Assembly: GCA_021826765.1 (NCBI GenBank)
Contig: JAKAYK010000003.1
Coordinates: 1 to 35,746 of the forward strand
DNA length: 35,746 nucleotides
Reading direction: 5' to 3'
DNA from: Thermoplasmata archaeon
GTDB taxonomy: Archaea; Thermoplasmatota; Thermoplasmata; Thermoplasmatales; Thermoplasmataceae
The notes beneath the pieces are model-generated. The model worked only from the letters and a program-made list of their open reading frames with translations. It did not search any database and was not told the DNA's origin. Shown here piece after piece: positions 23,700 to 32,427 of the stretch (positions within the stretch are counted from its first letter, which is position 1; every line of letters begins with the position of its first letter). The position numbers and the translations under genes were made by a program.

Positions 23700-24140
23700 A
23701 TGGTTGAACAAGGTAAGACTTACTGCACCAAATGTGGAAATCCAATGGAAACTGGTCAGGTTACGTGCCCTACATGTGGAGAAGTTAACAGTCCTGTGGC
23801 CGCAACCGGAGCAAAAATGGAGACGCCTCTTGGAGTGCTGATTTTGGGTGGCCTCCAGATACTGTTTTCACTTGTGGTCATTATAACAGTTTTTTCATCA
23901 GCTGCTGTCTCAACAGCCTTTGGAGCGGACGTCGGAATATTTATCGGGGCCGTGCTGATTCTTCCTCTTATATTCGGAATCTTTTTCATAATGGGATATA
24001 ATTTTGCAAGAATCCTGATGATCATTGGAGCCATTCTGGATATCATATCCATAGTGGGAATCATATGGGGAATCATACTTCTCTGGTATCTCACAAGACC
24101 GAATGTAGTCGCATTTTTCCATCAGGGAAGAACGTTTTGA
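23700..24140 (+). CDS. Zinc-ribbon membrane protein
   Basis: The 146 residues start with a double-CxxC zinc ribbon (CTKCGNPMETGQVTCPTCG, about 8-27). Three or four membrane helices follow between about 40 and 130, and a short tail PNVVAFFHQGRTF ends it. This plan is common among small archaeal and bacterial envelope proteins, whose roles are mostly unknown. It has its own leaderless promoter and stands alone. Confidence 0.75.
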   Translation: MVEQGKTYCTKCGNPMETGQVTCPTCGEVNSPVAATGAKMETPLGVLILGGLQILFSLVVIITVFSSAAVSTAFGADVGIFIGAVLILPLIFGIFFIMGYNFARILMIIGAILDIISIVGIIWGIILLWYLTRPNVVAFFHQGRTF

Positions 24141-24167
24141 ATCTCTCCCTTAACCATTTTTATTGAC

Positions 24168-25400
24168 TTAGTTTTCAAATCTCATATTATTATCTGAATA
24201 GACTATTTTTCCGCCTCTTATTACCATGGATGGTTTCAGAGTGTCCCATAAGTAAAATATGTCCCTCAGTTCATCTGCCCTGTAAAAAACCATGTCTGCA
24301 TCCATTTTCTCCTTTATGGCCCCTTTGCTCCTGTGCACACCCAATGAGTATGCAGCGTTTGCAGTCATAGCATTGAGAGTCTCCTCCACAGTAAGATGGC
24401 AGTACCGTATGGACAGATTTCCAACGAACTGCATATTGGTGACAGGATTGAGTGGAGAGTGATCACTGGCTATGGCCACCGGAACACCATACTCAATCCA
24501 TTTCCTGCCGTCTGCATATTTTTCACCCAGGGAGAAGGCTGTTGAAGGAAGAATTGTGGCCACTGCACCTGATCTCCTGACTGCTTCCATTCCCTTTTCC
24601 TTTGTCTTGAGAAGGTGATCCACTGATCTTATGGGAAATTTATCACAAAGTTGTGTAGCACCTATATCATCTATCTCATCTGCATGAAGACGAAGTGGAA
24701 TCTTCTCTTCCTGCGCATGACTGAAATATTCCCCGACCTCCTTCACGTCAAAAGCACCTGAATCGCAGAAGGCGTCAGTAAAGTCAAATGTACCTTTCAA
24801 TCTGGAAAGCATATTATTGGATTCACTCAGGTATTCGCTCCTGTTTGATTCTGGGGGCATCGCATGAAGGGGCAGGAGTGTTTTCAATATCTTTATACCA
24901 TAGGCTTTTTCAAGTATTTCCATTGTATTGATCATCTTCTTCTCGGATTCGAACTCCAGACCGTAACCTGATTTCATCTCGACTGCGGTTACCCCATTTC
25001 TCATGAAAGATTCCAATCTTGCGGCAGTTTCCGTGAAGAGATCTATTTCTGGAGATGCCCGGGTATCCCTCACTGTTTTCAGAATACCATTGCCTGATTT
25101 CAAGAGATCAAGGTAAGTCATTCCACCTGCCCTCAGTTCAAATTCCTGCGATCTGTTCCCTCCATAGAGCATATGGGTATGGCTATCTATGAAACCAGGA
25201 ATTGCTATGAGCCCAGAACCGTCTATCCTCTCTGCACCTGGAAACCTTGTTCCACTATGATAGATTCCACTGATTATTCCTCCTGATACGTGGATTGATC
25301 TGTTTCTGGTGATGGATAATGCACCCTGCATGCTGCCTGAAAGGAGTGTGTTCTTGCCTGCTGTATATATCCTCTTCAAATTGTCTATAACGAGTTCCAT
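24168..25400 (-). CDS. hutI: Imidazolonepropionase
   Basis: HutI opens the ring of 4-imidazolone-5-propanoate to N-formimidoyl-L-glutamate, the third step of histidine breakdown. The 410-residue amidohydrolase has metal ligands His74 and His76 in DSHTHMLYGG. The substrate-binding region GGMTYLDLLKSGNGILKTV is specific to this enzyme. The sequence also has HADEID near 240 and the metal Asp in ASDHSPLNP near 315. HutH and HutU are not in this window, so they lie elsewhere or are missing. Use of histidine fits a peptide-feeding acidophile. The prepilin peptidase gene ends 32 bases upstream. Confidence 0.94.
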   Translation of the reverse strand: MELVIDNLKRIYTAGKNTLLSGSMQGALSITRNRSIHVSGGIISGIYHSGTRFPGAERIDGSGLIAIPGFIDSHTHMLYGGNRSQEFELRAGGMTYLDLLKSGNGILKTVRDTRASPEIDLFTETAARLESFMRNGVTAVEMKSGYGLEFESEKKMINTMEILEKAYGIKILKTLLPLHAMPPESNRSEYLSESNNMLSRLKGTFDFTDAFCDSGAFDVKEVGEYFSHAQEEKIPLRLHADEIDDIGATQLCDKFPIRSVDHLLKTKEKGMEAVRRSGAVATILPSTAFSLGEKYADGRKWIEYGVPVAIASDHSPLNPVTNMQFVGNLSIRYCHLTVEETLNAMTANAAYSLGVHRSKGAIKEKMDADMVFYRADELRDIFYLWDTLKPSMVIRGGKIVYSDNNMRFEN

Positions 25401-25432
25401 AATCTGTCTCTTCTCCCTTATATTTCCTGTTT

Positions 25433-26125
25433 TTATGCAGCAAATCCTGCCAGGTAAGATGCCAGTGTGAAGAAATATGCTATGGTTATGAATATCATGA
25501 ATGGTATATTATATGAAACCATTGTTTTTCCCCTTCTTTCAAATTTCCTGAATTTTACCGGATCAATATCTCCTGAATATGGGGCCATGAAGCCAATGGA
25601 TCCGGCAGTTCTTTTCATGCAATACATTGCCCATATGAATGCAACTGCAGAACTTATCCCGGTATTCATGAAGAATAGCATCGAAACAGGTATCTGAACA
25701 TACGGTGAAATTGTAATATATAACATATTCAGGGAGAACATGATTGTTATGATGCCTTTTATGTCCCCCTTTCCGAAGAGAATTTCCCTGTATCCCATGA
25801 ATGCGAGCATGATCATGAATAACCATGTTACCATTCCTGAAAAATCAGAATATATTGACATTATTATGAACCCTGTCACTGAAATTATGGATACACCTGC
25901 CAGATATATGATGCTGTCTGCATCAAGAAATATAATGAAGAAAAGAATAGATGCAAACATTGAAAGGATCAATTGTCCTGTTAATACAGAGACTGCAACT
26001 GAAACTGCCATTCCTGGGAAAAAAAGCAGGAAGGGCACGCTTCTCGTTTTATGATCCCTGAATGAAGCGTATATCATCGTAACAGCGATAATGATAAACT
26101 CCGGGCCGATCAGGTACGGATTCAT
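25433..26125 (-). CDS. Archaeal prepilin peptidase (A24 aspartic protease family)
   Basis: This membrane enzyme cuts the class III signal peptides of archaellins, pilins and related surface proteins. The 230 residues have about six to eight membrane helices and the two catalytic aspartates. Asp24 is in ASFRDHKTR and Asp121 is in the GxGD motif (FGKGDIKG). The N-terminal methyltransferase domain of bacterial enzymes is absent, as in FlaK and PibD. Its ATG overlaps the stop of a 34-codon ORF upstream (ATGA). No pilin or archaellin gene was seen in the window. Confidence 0.88.
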   Translation of the reverse strand: MNPYLIGPEFIIIAVTMIYASFRDHKTRSVPFLLFFPGMAVSVAVSVLTGQLILSMFASILFFIIFLDADSIIYLAGVSIISVTGFIIMSIYSDFSGMVTWLFMIMLAFMGYREILFGKGDIKGIITIMFSLNMLYITISPYVQIPVSMLFFMNTGISSAVAFIWAMYCMKRTAGSIGFMAPYSGDIDPVKFRKFERRGKTMVSYNIPFMIFITIAYFFTLASYLAGFAA

Positions 26126-26226
26126 TTCAGGTCTTCCTGCTTCATAATTAATTCGCTCATATCAACTTCTCCCAGCTGAAGAATTGCCTTTCTGCCTACA
26201 AATAAACACACTATTCTCAAAGTCAT
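26122..26226 (-). CDS. 34-residue ORF coupled to both neighbours
   Basis: The frame runs from an ATG that overlaps the MBL hydrolase stop (ATGA, 26226-26223) to a TGA that overlaps the prepilin peptidase start (ATGA, 26125-26122). The product begins with a hydrophobic stretch, MTLRIVCLFVGRKAIL, and ends with an acidic, Lys-rich tail (SELIMKQEDLK). The double overlap is what one expects of a translated gene in an operon. It could also simply be a coupling ORF that carries ribosomes to the next gene. No family known. Confidence 0.5.
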   Translation of the reverse strand: MTLRIVCLFVGRKAILQLGEVDMSELIMKQEDLK

Positions 26227-26978
26227 ACCTCGAATGTGGAAGAGCCTACAAGTTGTTTTGCGCATTCCATGCTTCTGTATCCTTTGTTCCTGTTGCCCAG
26301 ATGATCCCTCACATGATTGTACGCCAGATCAGGCGTATTGTTCTCGTCGGAAAGATGGATGAGGACAATGTCTGTCGATGAATCCACACAGCTCTCAAGA
26401 ACCTCCGCAGCCTGGAAATTCGACAGATGGCCATGGGTGCTCTCTATTCTTTTCTTTAAGTATGCTGAATATGGGCCTGTCCTGAGCATTTCAAGATCAT
26501 GGTTTGCCTCCATTGCAATAAGATCCGAATCATGAAGTTTCTGAATATGCTCCATCGGGAAATAGCCAAGATCAGAGAATATTGATATTTTCCTGTCATT
26601 GTACTTGATTATATAACCAACAGGATCAAGCGCGTCATGAGAGACCGGTATGGTTTCAACAACAAAATTTCCAATGGTTGTGCTTTCCCTGACAGGATAT
26701 GTTCCTGGAATTTTCAATACGTCCTTAACCTTAGGCCTCATGTAAATATCGCAGTTCAGTAAGTTCCTGGCAGCTTTGAGGCCCTGTGCGTGATCAGAAT
26801 GTTCATGTGTCAGGAATACGGAAAGGCTGTTATATTTAAGGCCGATCTCCTCTGCTCTTGCCTTGAATTTCTTCACGGATATTCCAAAATCTATGACTAT
26901 GGCGTCTTCCCCATCCCATAAAACAGTGGAATTTCCCTTGCTGCCACTGGAAACTATGTTCATCTTTATGTCATACAA
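26223..26978 (-). CDS. MBL-fold metallohydrolase (YycJ/WalJ-like)
   Basis: The 251-residue metallo-beta-lactamase fold protein has the metal motif THEHSDH (57-63), with further ligands in the PVSHDALDPVGY and SDLGYFP blocks and near EANHD. The GSKGNSTVL opening and the overall spacing are those of the WalJ/YycJ branch, believed to be a 5' exonuclease or nuclease-like enzyme in bacteria. The archaeal members are uncharacterised. It leads a minus-strand set with the 34-codon ORF and the prepilin peptidase. Confidence 0.85.
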   Translation of the reverse strand: MYDIKMNIVSSGSKGNSTVLWDGEDAIVIDFGISVKKFKARAEEIGLKYNSLSVFLTHEHSDHAQGLKAARNLLNCDIYMRPKVKDVLKIPGTYPVRESTTIGNFVVETIPVSHDALDPVGYIIKYNDRKISIFSDLGYFPMEHIQKLHDSDLIAMEANHDLEMLRTGPYSAYLKKRIESTHGHLSNFQAAEVLESCVDSSTDIVLIHLSDENNTPDLAYNHVRDHLGNRNKGYRSMECAKQLVGSSTFEV

Positions 26979-27133
26979 TAAATGTGAATTTGTAATTTGT
27001 TCTTAAATCTTACACTGTTTCCGTAAAAACTTGGAAGTTTTTAATATTATACAAAAATGGATTCAATTACATATTGGCATGAAAACCAGTATTTAGCAGT
27101 TTATGAAAGAACATTTTCACATGCAACCATAAA

Positions 27134-27292
27134 CTAACCATTGATTTTCTCAATTCTTGATTCGAGTTTTTTCAGTTCATAAGGATCAAGAGGTTTTGAT
27201 CTTTTTTCCAGTTTCTTTCTCAATTTTTCCCTCTTAGCTTCGTCCCTGCAAAGATTCAGAACACCTAATTCATATTTTTCCAATTCTCTCAT
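27134..27292 (-). CDS. Small highly charged helical protein, function unknown
   Basis: The 52-residue product, starting MRELEKYELGVLNLCRDEAKRE, is almost entirely Lys, Arg, Glu and Leu and is probably a long helix or hairpin. I chose ATG 27292 over GTG 27316, because the TATA box TTTATAAAA near 27319-27329 is about 32 bp from the ATG but too close to the GTG. No family recognised. The clear promoter favours a real gene. Confidence 0.5.
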   Translation of the reverse strand: MRELEKYELGVLNLCRDEAKREKLRKKLEKRSKPLDPYELKKLESRIEKING

Positions 27293-27527
27293 GATATCCT
27301 TACAAGAATGTTCCACCGTTTTATAAATTTTACATATATATGAAAATGCTGGAACACCTTTTATTTTACGTTATTTTTTCGTTGTTGATCATCTGTGAGG
27401 AAAAAAACCATATTCAGGTAAGTCGTTTGATTATCAGAGGAATCGCAGACTATTTTGACGCCATATACTTACTTTCAATGCAAAAAAACTTATACTATCT
27501 TTTATTACCCATTAGCGCACGGTGCTT

Positions 27528-27692
27528 ATGTATTATACTAAATTTGAAAAAGCTAGAATTATAGGTGCAAGATCACTACAGATTTCCATGGGTGCTCCGG
27601 TCATTATCGATGTGCCAAAACACATCATTGACCCTGTCGATATCGCAATGCTTGAATTCGATAAAAGCGTGCTGCCCATAACCATAAGATAA
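27528..27692 (+). CDS. rpoK: DNA-directed RNA polymerase subunit K (Rpo6)
   Basis: RpoK, the archaeal counterpart of eukaryotic Rpb6 and bacterial omega, helps assemble and hold RpoA' in the polymerase. The 54-residue product starts MYYTKFEKARIIGARSLQIS and has the family core GAPVIIDVP with IDPVDIAMLEFDKSVLPITIR. It is shorter than many homologues but this is the conserved domain. A TATA-like TTTATTAC at 27501-27508 is about 24 bp upstream. Its TAA is part of one arm of an inverted repeat shared with the convergent metG gene. Confidence 0.92.
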   Translation: MYYTKFEKARIIGARSLQISMGAPVIIDVPKHIIDPVDIAMLEFDKSVLPITIR

Positions 27693-27718
27693 AAATTTTT
27701 AATTCATAATTATCTTAT
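27684..27718. terminator. Bidirectional terminator between rpoK and metG
   Basis: ATAAGATAA (27684-27692) pairs perfectly with TTATCTTAT (27710-27718). The stop codons of rpoK and metG are inside the two arms, and an A5T5 run lies in the loop. Confidence 0.55.
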
Positions 27719-29833
27719 TTGAGATCTGGATTCTACATTTCCATCCACGGAAATGGGTTTGCCATTTGCCATAAGGATCAGCCTTTTCCTGTTCAACATC
27801 CCGGTTGGAACTGTTTTGCCATCAGATATGTCTGTTTTTAGATCATACTCTTTCAGATCATCAATCATTATGGTGCCAGAACCATCGTATGACTCGTTCT
27901 CAAGGGTTACTTCTGTACCCTCCATCTCCTCTGTTGTCAGTATGTGTGCACCATTGGAATCCTGTGCTGCAAGGAGCATTCCCTGCGATTCGATTCCTCT
28001 TATTTTGGAATGCTTCAGATTCTCAACCACGATTATCTTCCTTCCAAGCATCTTTTCAGGGATGTAATATTTCTTCAATCCTGCAACCAGATCTATGACC
28101 TTTGTTCCAAGATCTACTTTGAAATGCAACAGTGAATCTGCATTTGGATGATCTTCTGCCTCAATGATCTTTCCAACCACCAGATGCATCTGGTTTGATC
28201 TTTCAGATTCGATCTCAATTTTGTTGAAAATGATTCCGTTATCAACTATGCTGAAATCGCAATCGGATTCCAGATGAGAAAACATTTCATCCTTCACATT
28301 GGGTTCATTGCCATGTATTGTTTTCCATGCTCTGATGGCCCCTGAAGGTACAAAAGGGTATAGCATCAGGGTGAGGTATTCAATGGCCTTGAGGGAATGC
28401 CAGATCCTTGATGATGTTGCATCCCTGTCAGTTTTTATCATATCCCACGGTTTTGACTGGTTGAAATATGAATTCACAGCTTTAACAGACTCAAGCCAGA
28501 TGGCAAGAGCTTTCCTGAATTCCATCCTGTCCATATCTTCCCTGTACTGTGCAAGTGATTGTTTCAATTTCTCCATTACTTCCCTGTCAAGATCATCCAT
28601 GTTCCCATGTTCTGGAATTATTCCCTTTCCAATGGCAAAGGTGATAACCCTGTTTACAAGATTCCCGTATTTTCCATTCAATTCGGAATTGACCTTTTCC
28701 TTCATTTCCTCAAGGGTGAAGTCCGAGTCGGAGGTTTCCGGAAGAACAGACGAAACATAATACCGAATTGAGTCCCTGTCCACATGTTCAAGAATCTCAT
28801 TGACCGAATATCCTATTCCGCGGGATTTGGAGAATTTCTTTCCCCTGTATGTAAGGTACTCGTTTGCAGTGACCAATTTAGGGAGGGGATATTTTCCAGA
28901 AGCCATGTTCATTGCAGGAAGGAGTATTGAATGGAAGAATATGTTGTCCTTTCCCATGAAGTAGTATATGTTACCTGAAGCATACATCTCCTTCCAGTAA
29001 TTCTCATCCCCTTTCACTCTTGAATATTTTATGGCATTGGAGACGTATCCCAGGAGGGCCTCGAACCACACATAGATCCTCTTTCCCTCCATTCCTTCCA
29101 TTGGAACCTTAACTCCCCAGTCCATGTCTCTTGTCATGGACCTGTCCTTCAGCCCGTCCTTAATCATGTTCAGGGAAAATAGCCTGACATTGTTTCTCCA
29201 TTCTTCCTTTCCCTGCAGCCATTCCCTTATCTCCCTGTCAAGTTTTGAGGCTGTGAAGAATATATGATCTGTTTCCCTGAAATCGATGGGGTTGCCGCAG
29301 ATTGAACATCTTGGGTTTATGAGGTCCTGTGGGTCATTTATCCTTCCACATTCATCGCACTGATCTCCTCTTGCATTCTCTGAGGAGCAGTTTGGACATG
29401 TTCCGTTAATGTACCTGTCCGGGAGAAAGCGTTTATCCACTGCGCAGTAGGATGCAATGATCATTCTCTTCTCAAGGAATCCCTTCTCCATGAGATCCAT
29501 GAAGAATTCCCCGGAAAACTCCTGGTGAACTTCGTCCGTTGTCCTGCCAAAATAATCAAACTCAATATCCAGTTTCCTGAAAGTTTCAAGATGCTCCAGA
29601 TGGTAAGTGGTGGCAATCTCCATGGGGGTCTTGTTCTCTTTCTCCGCCTTTATGGTTATTGGTGTGCCATATTCGTCGCTTCCACTGATGAACATGACCT
29701 CATGGCCTGAAATCCTGGAATACCTGTTGAATATGTCCCCTGACAGATAAGCGCCTGCTATGTGCCCTATGTGCAGGGAGTTGTTTGCATAGGGTAGCGC
29801 ACAGTTTATCACAATCTTATTCTTCATTCTCAT
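27710..29833 (-). CDS. metG: Methionyl-tRNA synthetase
   Basis: The enzyme charges tRNA-Met. The 707 residues contain the class I signatures HIGH (21-24) and KFSKS (333-337). Zinc knuckles with CPNC, CDEC and CSIC lie between 146 and 179. An anticodon-binding helical domain (about 400-560) is followed by a C-terminal EMAP-type tRNA-binding OB-fold (about 595-700, with VVGKIIEAEDHPNADSL). The second ATG (MKNKIVINC) is an equally possible start. The first codon overlaps the end of lysS, so the two synthetases are co-translated. Confidence 0.97.
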   Translation of the reverse strand: MRMKNKIVINCALPYANNSLHIGHIAGAYLSGDIFNRYSRISGHEVMFISGSDEYGTPITIKAEKENKTPMEIATTYHLEHLETFRKLDIEFDYFGRTTDEVHQEFSGEFFMDLMEKGFLEKRMIIASYCAVDKRFLPDRYINGTCPNCSSENARGDQCDECGRINDPQDLINPRCSICGNPIDFRETDHIFFTASKLDREIREWLQGKEEWRNNVRLFSLNMIKDGLKDRSMTRDMDWGVKVPMEGMEGKRIYVWFEALLGYVSNAIKYSRVKGDENYWKEMYASGNIYYFMGKDNIFFHSILLPAMNMASGKYPLPKLVTANEYLTYRGKKFSKSRGIGYSVNEILEHVDRDSIRYYVSSVLPETSDSDFTLEEMKEKVNSELNGKYGNLVNRVITFAIGKGIIPEHGNMDDLDREVMEKLKQSLAQYREDMDRMEFRKALAIWLESVKAVNSYFNQSKPWDMIKTDRDATSSRIWHSLKAIEYLTLMLYPFVPSGAIRAWKTIHGNEPNVKDEMFSHLESDCDFSIVDNGIIFNKIEIESERSNQMHLVVGKIIEAEDHPNADSLLHFKVDLGTKVIDLVAGLKKYYIPEKMLGRKIIVVENLKHSKIRGIESQGMLLAAQDSNGAHILTTEEMEGTEVTLENESYDGSGTIMIDDLKEYDLKTDISDGKTVPTGMLNRKRLILMANGKPISVDGNVESRSQIR

Positions 29834-31332
29834 TCACCGCATAGAAAAATCAATCTCTTCAGGACAGAATCCCTGTCGAGACCGGATAGGAAGAAACCAA
29901 GCCTGGGGCCCCTTTCCTTTCCAATGATTGCAAGGTATATGGATACAAATCCTGCAGCTGGTTCCAATCCTGATTTTTCGATGGCCTTCCTCGCAGACTC
30001 ATGGATTGATTCTGGAGTCCAGTTTAAAGACGAGGATAATTCAGAATGAAGGGCACATATGACAGTTTTATGCCCTGGAGTCATCTCCACAGGATCGTTT
30101 GTGCCGGATATCCTGAATTTTGATTCCTCCGGAGCATAAAGCCTGATCCATTCCCTTGCCATGCTGATCCTCTCTTTGAGGATGTCATCCCTGAATTTCA
30201 CCTCACCCCTGTTTATTATGCTTCCTATCCTGCTGTCGTCTGAATATATCTGCACAAGTGTGGTGAGATGCCTGTAATCCGGTATCTCATCCTGTGATCT
30301 GCCTGCATCACACATCTCGAGAAGTGCCTTCTTGTCCTGATCCAGGTTTCCCTCCCTGTGCATCCTGTAAAGTCTTTCATATTCATCCACGAGATTCAAA
30401 AATCCTGCTCCAGGATCAAAATCAATATATCTTGCAGGCGGAACCCTTGCAATGACGTATCTTATGATTTCAGGAGGGGCGAACCTGAGCATTTCCTCTG
30501 CAGGTATGTTTATGCCTGTGGATGAGTGCATTGCGCCCTTTCCCTTCAGCAGGATCCTCTCAAACATCATGGGTTCTGGGGCCCTGTAGCCAAAAACCTG
30601 CTCACTTATGGCCTTCCCCGTATCATATGATCCACCCTGTGTCCCATGATCCTTGCCGAAAGGTTCCACTGTTACTCCCAGTACTTTCCATTTTGCGGGC
30701 CATTCCACCCTCCATGGAAGTTTTCCTTCGTCCCTGTATATATCGCTCTCACCCTTGTGCCCGCATGGGCATTCATAAGAGACCTTTCCTTCCCTGTATC
30801 CCGTCACCTTTGCACTGCTTATCCTGCCGCATTGCGCACATCTTGGGTTGTATGGAAACCAGTCATCTTCAAGTTCCCTGCCTGAAAATTTTTCAAGAAT
30901 ATTCCTGATGGCATCCTTTTTTCTTATGGATTCATCAATAATGTCTCCCAGTTTGCCATCCCGGTACAGTTCACCTGTCCTTATGACTTCAGGCCTGATG
31001 TTCAGCCTCTCCATGGTTTTTATGAATGGCTGGATGAAATATTCAGAATATTTTAATGGCCCTTCAGGTGCAGGTATGTCCCTCAGTGGTTTTCCCACAT
31101 GCTCTGCATAGGATTCTGGAAGGAATGGATAGACCTTCCTCAGAGGATCAATATCATCACAGAGATAGATGAAATGAGAAACCATGTTCTCCATCTGTAT
31201 GGATTTGTGTATGATGTCTCCCGTCATCACCTCCCTCACATTCCCAAAATGAATATATCCGGAGGGGGAGATGCCCGTTGACACCTTCTGCTTTCCGCTC
31301 ATCTGAGAAGCGAACGACCTTCCCCAGTACAT
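29830..31332 (-). CDS. lysS: Lysyl-tRNA synthetase, class I
   Basis: This is the archaeal type of LysRS, unrelated to the usual bacterial class II form. The 500 residues hold the HIGH-like HFGN (28-31) after GISPSGYI. A pair of zinc-binding CxxC sets lies near 170 and 190 (CAQC and CPCG). The KMSKS counterpart KGKGAMHSSTG is near residue 270, and the anticodon-binding domain forms the last third. It begins two bases after the PRTase gene and overlaps metG by four bases. Confidence 0.96.
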   Translation of the reverse strand: MYWGRSFASQMSGKQKVSTGISPSGYIHFGNVREVMTGDIIHKSIQMENMVSHFIYLCDDIDPLRKVYPFLPESYAEHVGKPLRDIPAPEGPLKYSEYFIQPFIKTMERLNIRPEVIRTGELYRDGKLGDIIDESIRKKDAIRNILEKFSGRELEDDWFPYNPRCAQCGRISSAKVTGYREGKVSYECPCGHKGESDIYRDEGKLPWRVEWPAKWKVLGVTVEPFGKDHGTQGGSYDTGKAISEQVFGYRAPEPMMFERILLKGKGAMHSSTGINIPAEEMLRFAPPEIIRYVIARVPPARYIDFDPGAGFLNLVDEYERLYRMHREGNLDQDKKALLEMCDAGRSQDEIPDYRHLTTLVQIYSDDSRIGSIINRGEVKFRDDILKERISMAREWIRLYAPEESKFRISGTNDPVEMTPGHKTVICALHSELSSSLNWTPESIHESARKAIEKSGLEPAAGFVSIYLAIIGKERGPRLGFFLSGLDRDSVLKRLIFLCGE

Positions 31333-31334
31333 AA

Positions 31335-31931
31335 TTATTCTTTCCCAATAAGTGAAGCCCTGAAAAGCGATCTTATTCTAACTCCATCAATCTCGTCATC
31401 CTTCATCTTGGATACCAGAACAACCGCAAGCTTCACATCTCCTCCCTCGGCTCTGATGTCGTTTATGGTTCTCCTCAGGGTCTCTCCTGTGCTTGTGACA
31501 TCATCTATGACCACTATTTTCTTGTCCTTCACTGCTGCAAAATTGCTGCTGAAGTATCCGTCTTTCCTTGCAGGATGGGGCCTGTAGACTATGAGCTCCT
31601 TCTCCATGAAATAAGATATCATTGTGGCAAAAGGTATACCGTTTACCGTAATTCCAAGGATCGCATCAATATCAAACTCCCCTTTTTCTGATTCCTCGTA
31701 TATTATATCACATATAACTTCTGCAATGCTGGATATTCTTCCACCATAGACGCCAAGGCTTCTCCAGCCGATCTTCACGTCCTGTACGTCCTTGTGCTTG
31801 ACAAAATCCTTGCTGAGCAGCCATGTTACAGTGTTCACTGAAAGATGCAGCTCTGTGGATATTTCCTTATCCGACATGCCCTTACTCTTCAATTCCATTG
31901 CTTTCCTGTATAATTCCTCAAGGCTGTACAT
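31335..31931 (-). CDS. PRTase with N-terminal HTH (GfcR-like regulator/orotate PRTase-like)
   Basis: The 198 residues combine an N-terminal helix-turn-helix (about 12-42, KGMSDKEISTELHLSVNTVTWLLS) with a type I phosphoribosyltransferase domain. The PRPP-binding loop VVIDDVTSTGET is at 140-151. This pairing is the archaeal GfcR-type architecture, known as a sugar-metabolism regulator in haloarchaea and often annotated as orotate PRTase-like. Here it is upstream of lysS by two bases, which hints that it may regulate or respond to nucleotide or PRPP levels. Its target is unknown. Confidence 0.86.
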   Translation of the reverse strand: MYSLEELYRKAMELKSKGMSDKEISTELHLSVNTVTWLLSKDFVKHKDVQDVKIGWRSLGVYGGRISSIAEVICDIIYEESEKGEFDIDAILGITVNGIPFATMISYFMEKELIVYRPHPARKDGYFSSNFAAVKDKKIVVIDDVTSTGETLRRTINDIRAEGGDVKLAVVLVSKMKDDEIDGVRIRSLFRASLIGKE

Positions 31932-31962
31932 ATATCAACGTCTCATAAATCCCTAAAAGATA

Positions 31963-32397
31963 TTATAATTTATCCATAAAAGTTGAAAGTTTCTTCCTGA
32001 TAAGGGATGCTTCCTTCTCAAGCTCTGCGTCTGTTACCAATAACCTGTCCCATGAAATCTCCTTTCCGCAGTGCCTGGGTATCACATGGAGATGATAGTG
32101 CATCACTATCTGCCTTGCACAGGACCCATTGTTCTGGCCAACATTTATTCCATCCGCATGAAAGACATCCATGAGGGCCATTGAAACGTACTTGGCAGTA
32201 TGGTGTACCCTTGTGTAGTATTCCATATCAATGGTGAATATGTTCTCGAAATGTTTTACTGGAATGATCAGTGAATGGCCACGTTCTACGGGATATTTGT
32301 CCATGAACCCGATCACATGATCATCCCTGTAGAATATGTGCGCCTCCTTTCCAGTTACAATATTCCTGCAGAAAACACATTCAGGCAAATCAATCAT
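31963..32397 (-). CDS. HIT-family nucleotide-binding hydrolase
   Basis: HIT proteins hydrolyse or transfer nucleotidyl groups (AMP-lysine, Ap4A and similar). The 144 residues have the histidine triad His100, His102 and His104 in MHYHLHVIPRH, the zinc-binding start CVFC (7-10), and the nucleotide-binding ERGHSLIIP block near 40. It sits 30 bases after the M61 protease gene on the same strand. The specific substrate is unknown. Confidence 0.92.
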   Translation of the reverse strand: MIDLPECVFCRNIVTGKEAHIFYRDDHVIGFMDKYPVERGHSLIIPVKHFENIFTIDMEYYTRVHHTAKYVSMALMDVFHADGINVGQNNGSCARQIVMHYHLHVIPRHCGKEISWDRLLVTDAELEKEASLIRKKLSTFMDKL

Positions 32398-32427
32398 CCC
32401 TTCCCTTTTCTCTCTTCCAAGCCACCA

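Noticed and set aside
27340..27564. Plus-strand ORF of 74 codons overlapping the rpoK start
   Set aside because: It lies in another frame over the well-supported rpoK gene and reads as random hydrophobic sequence.
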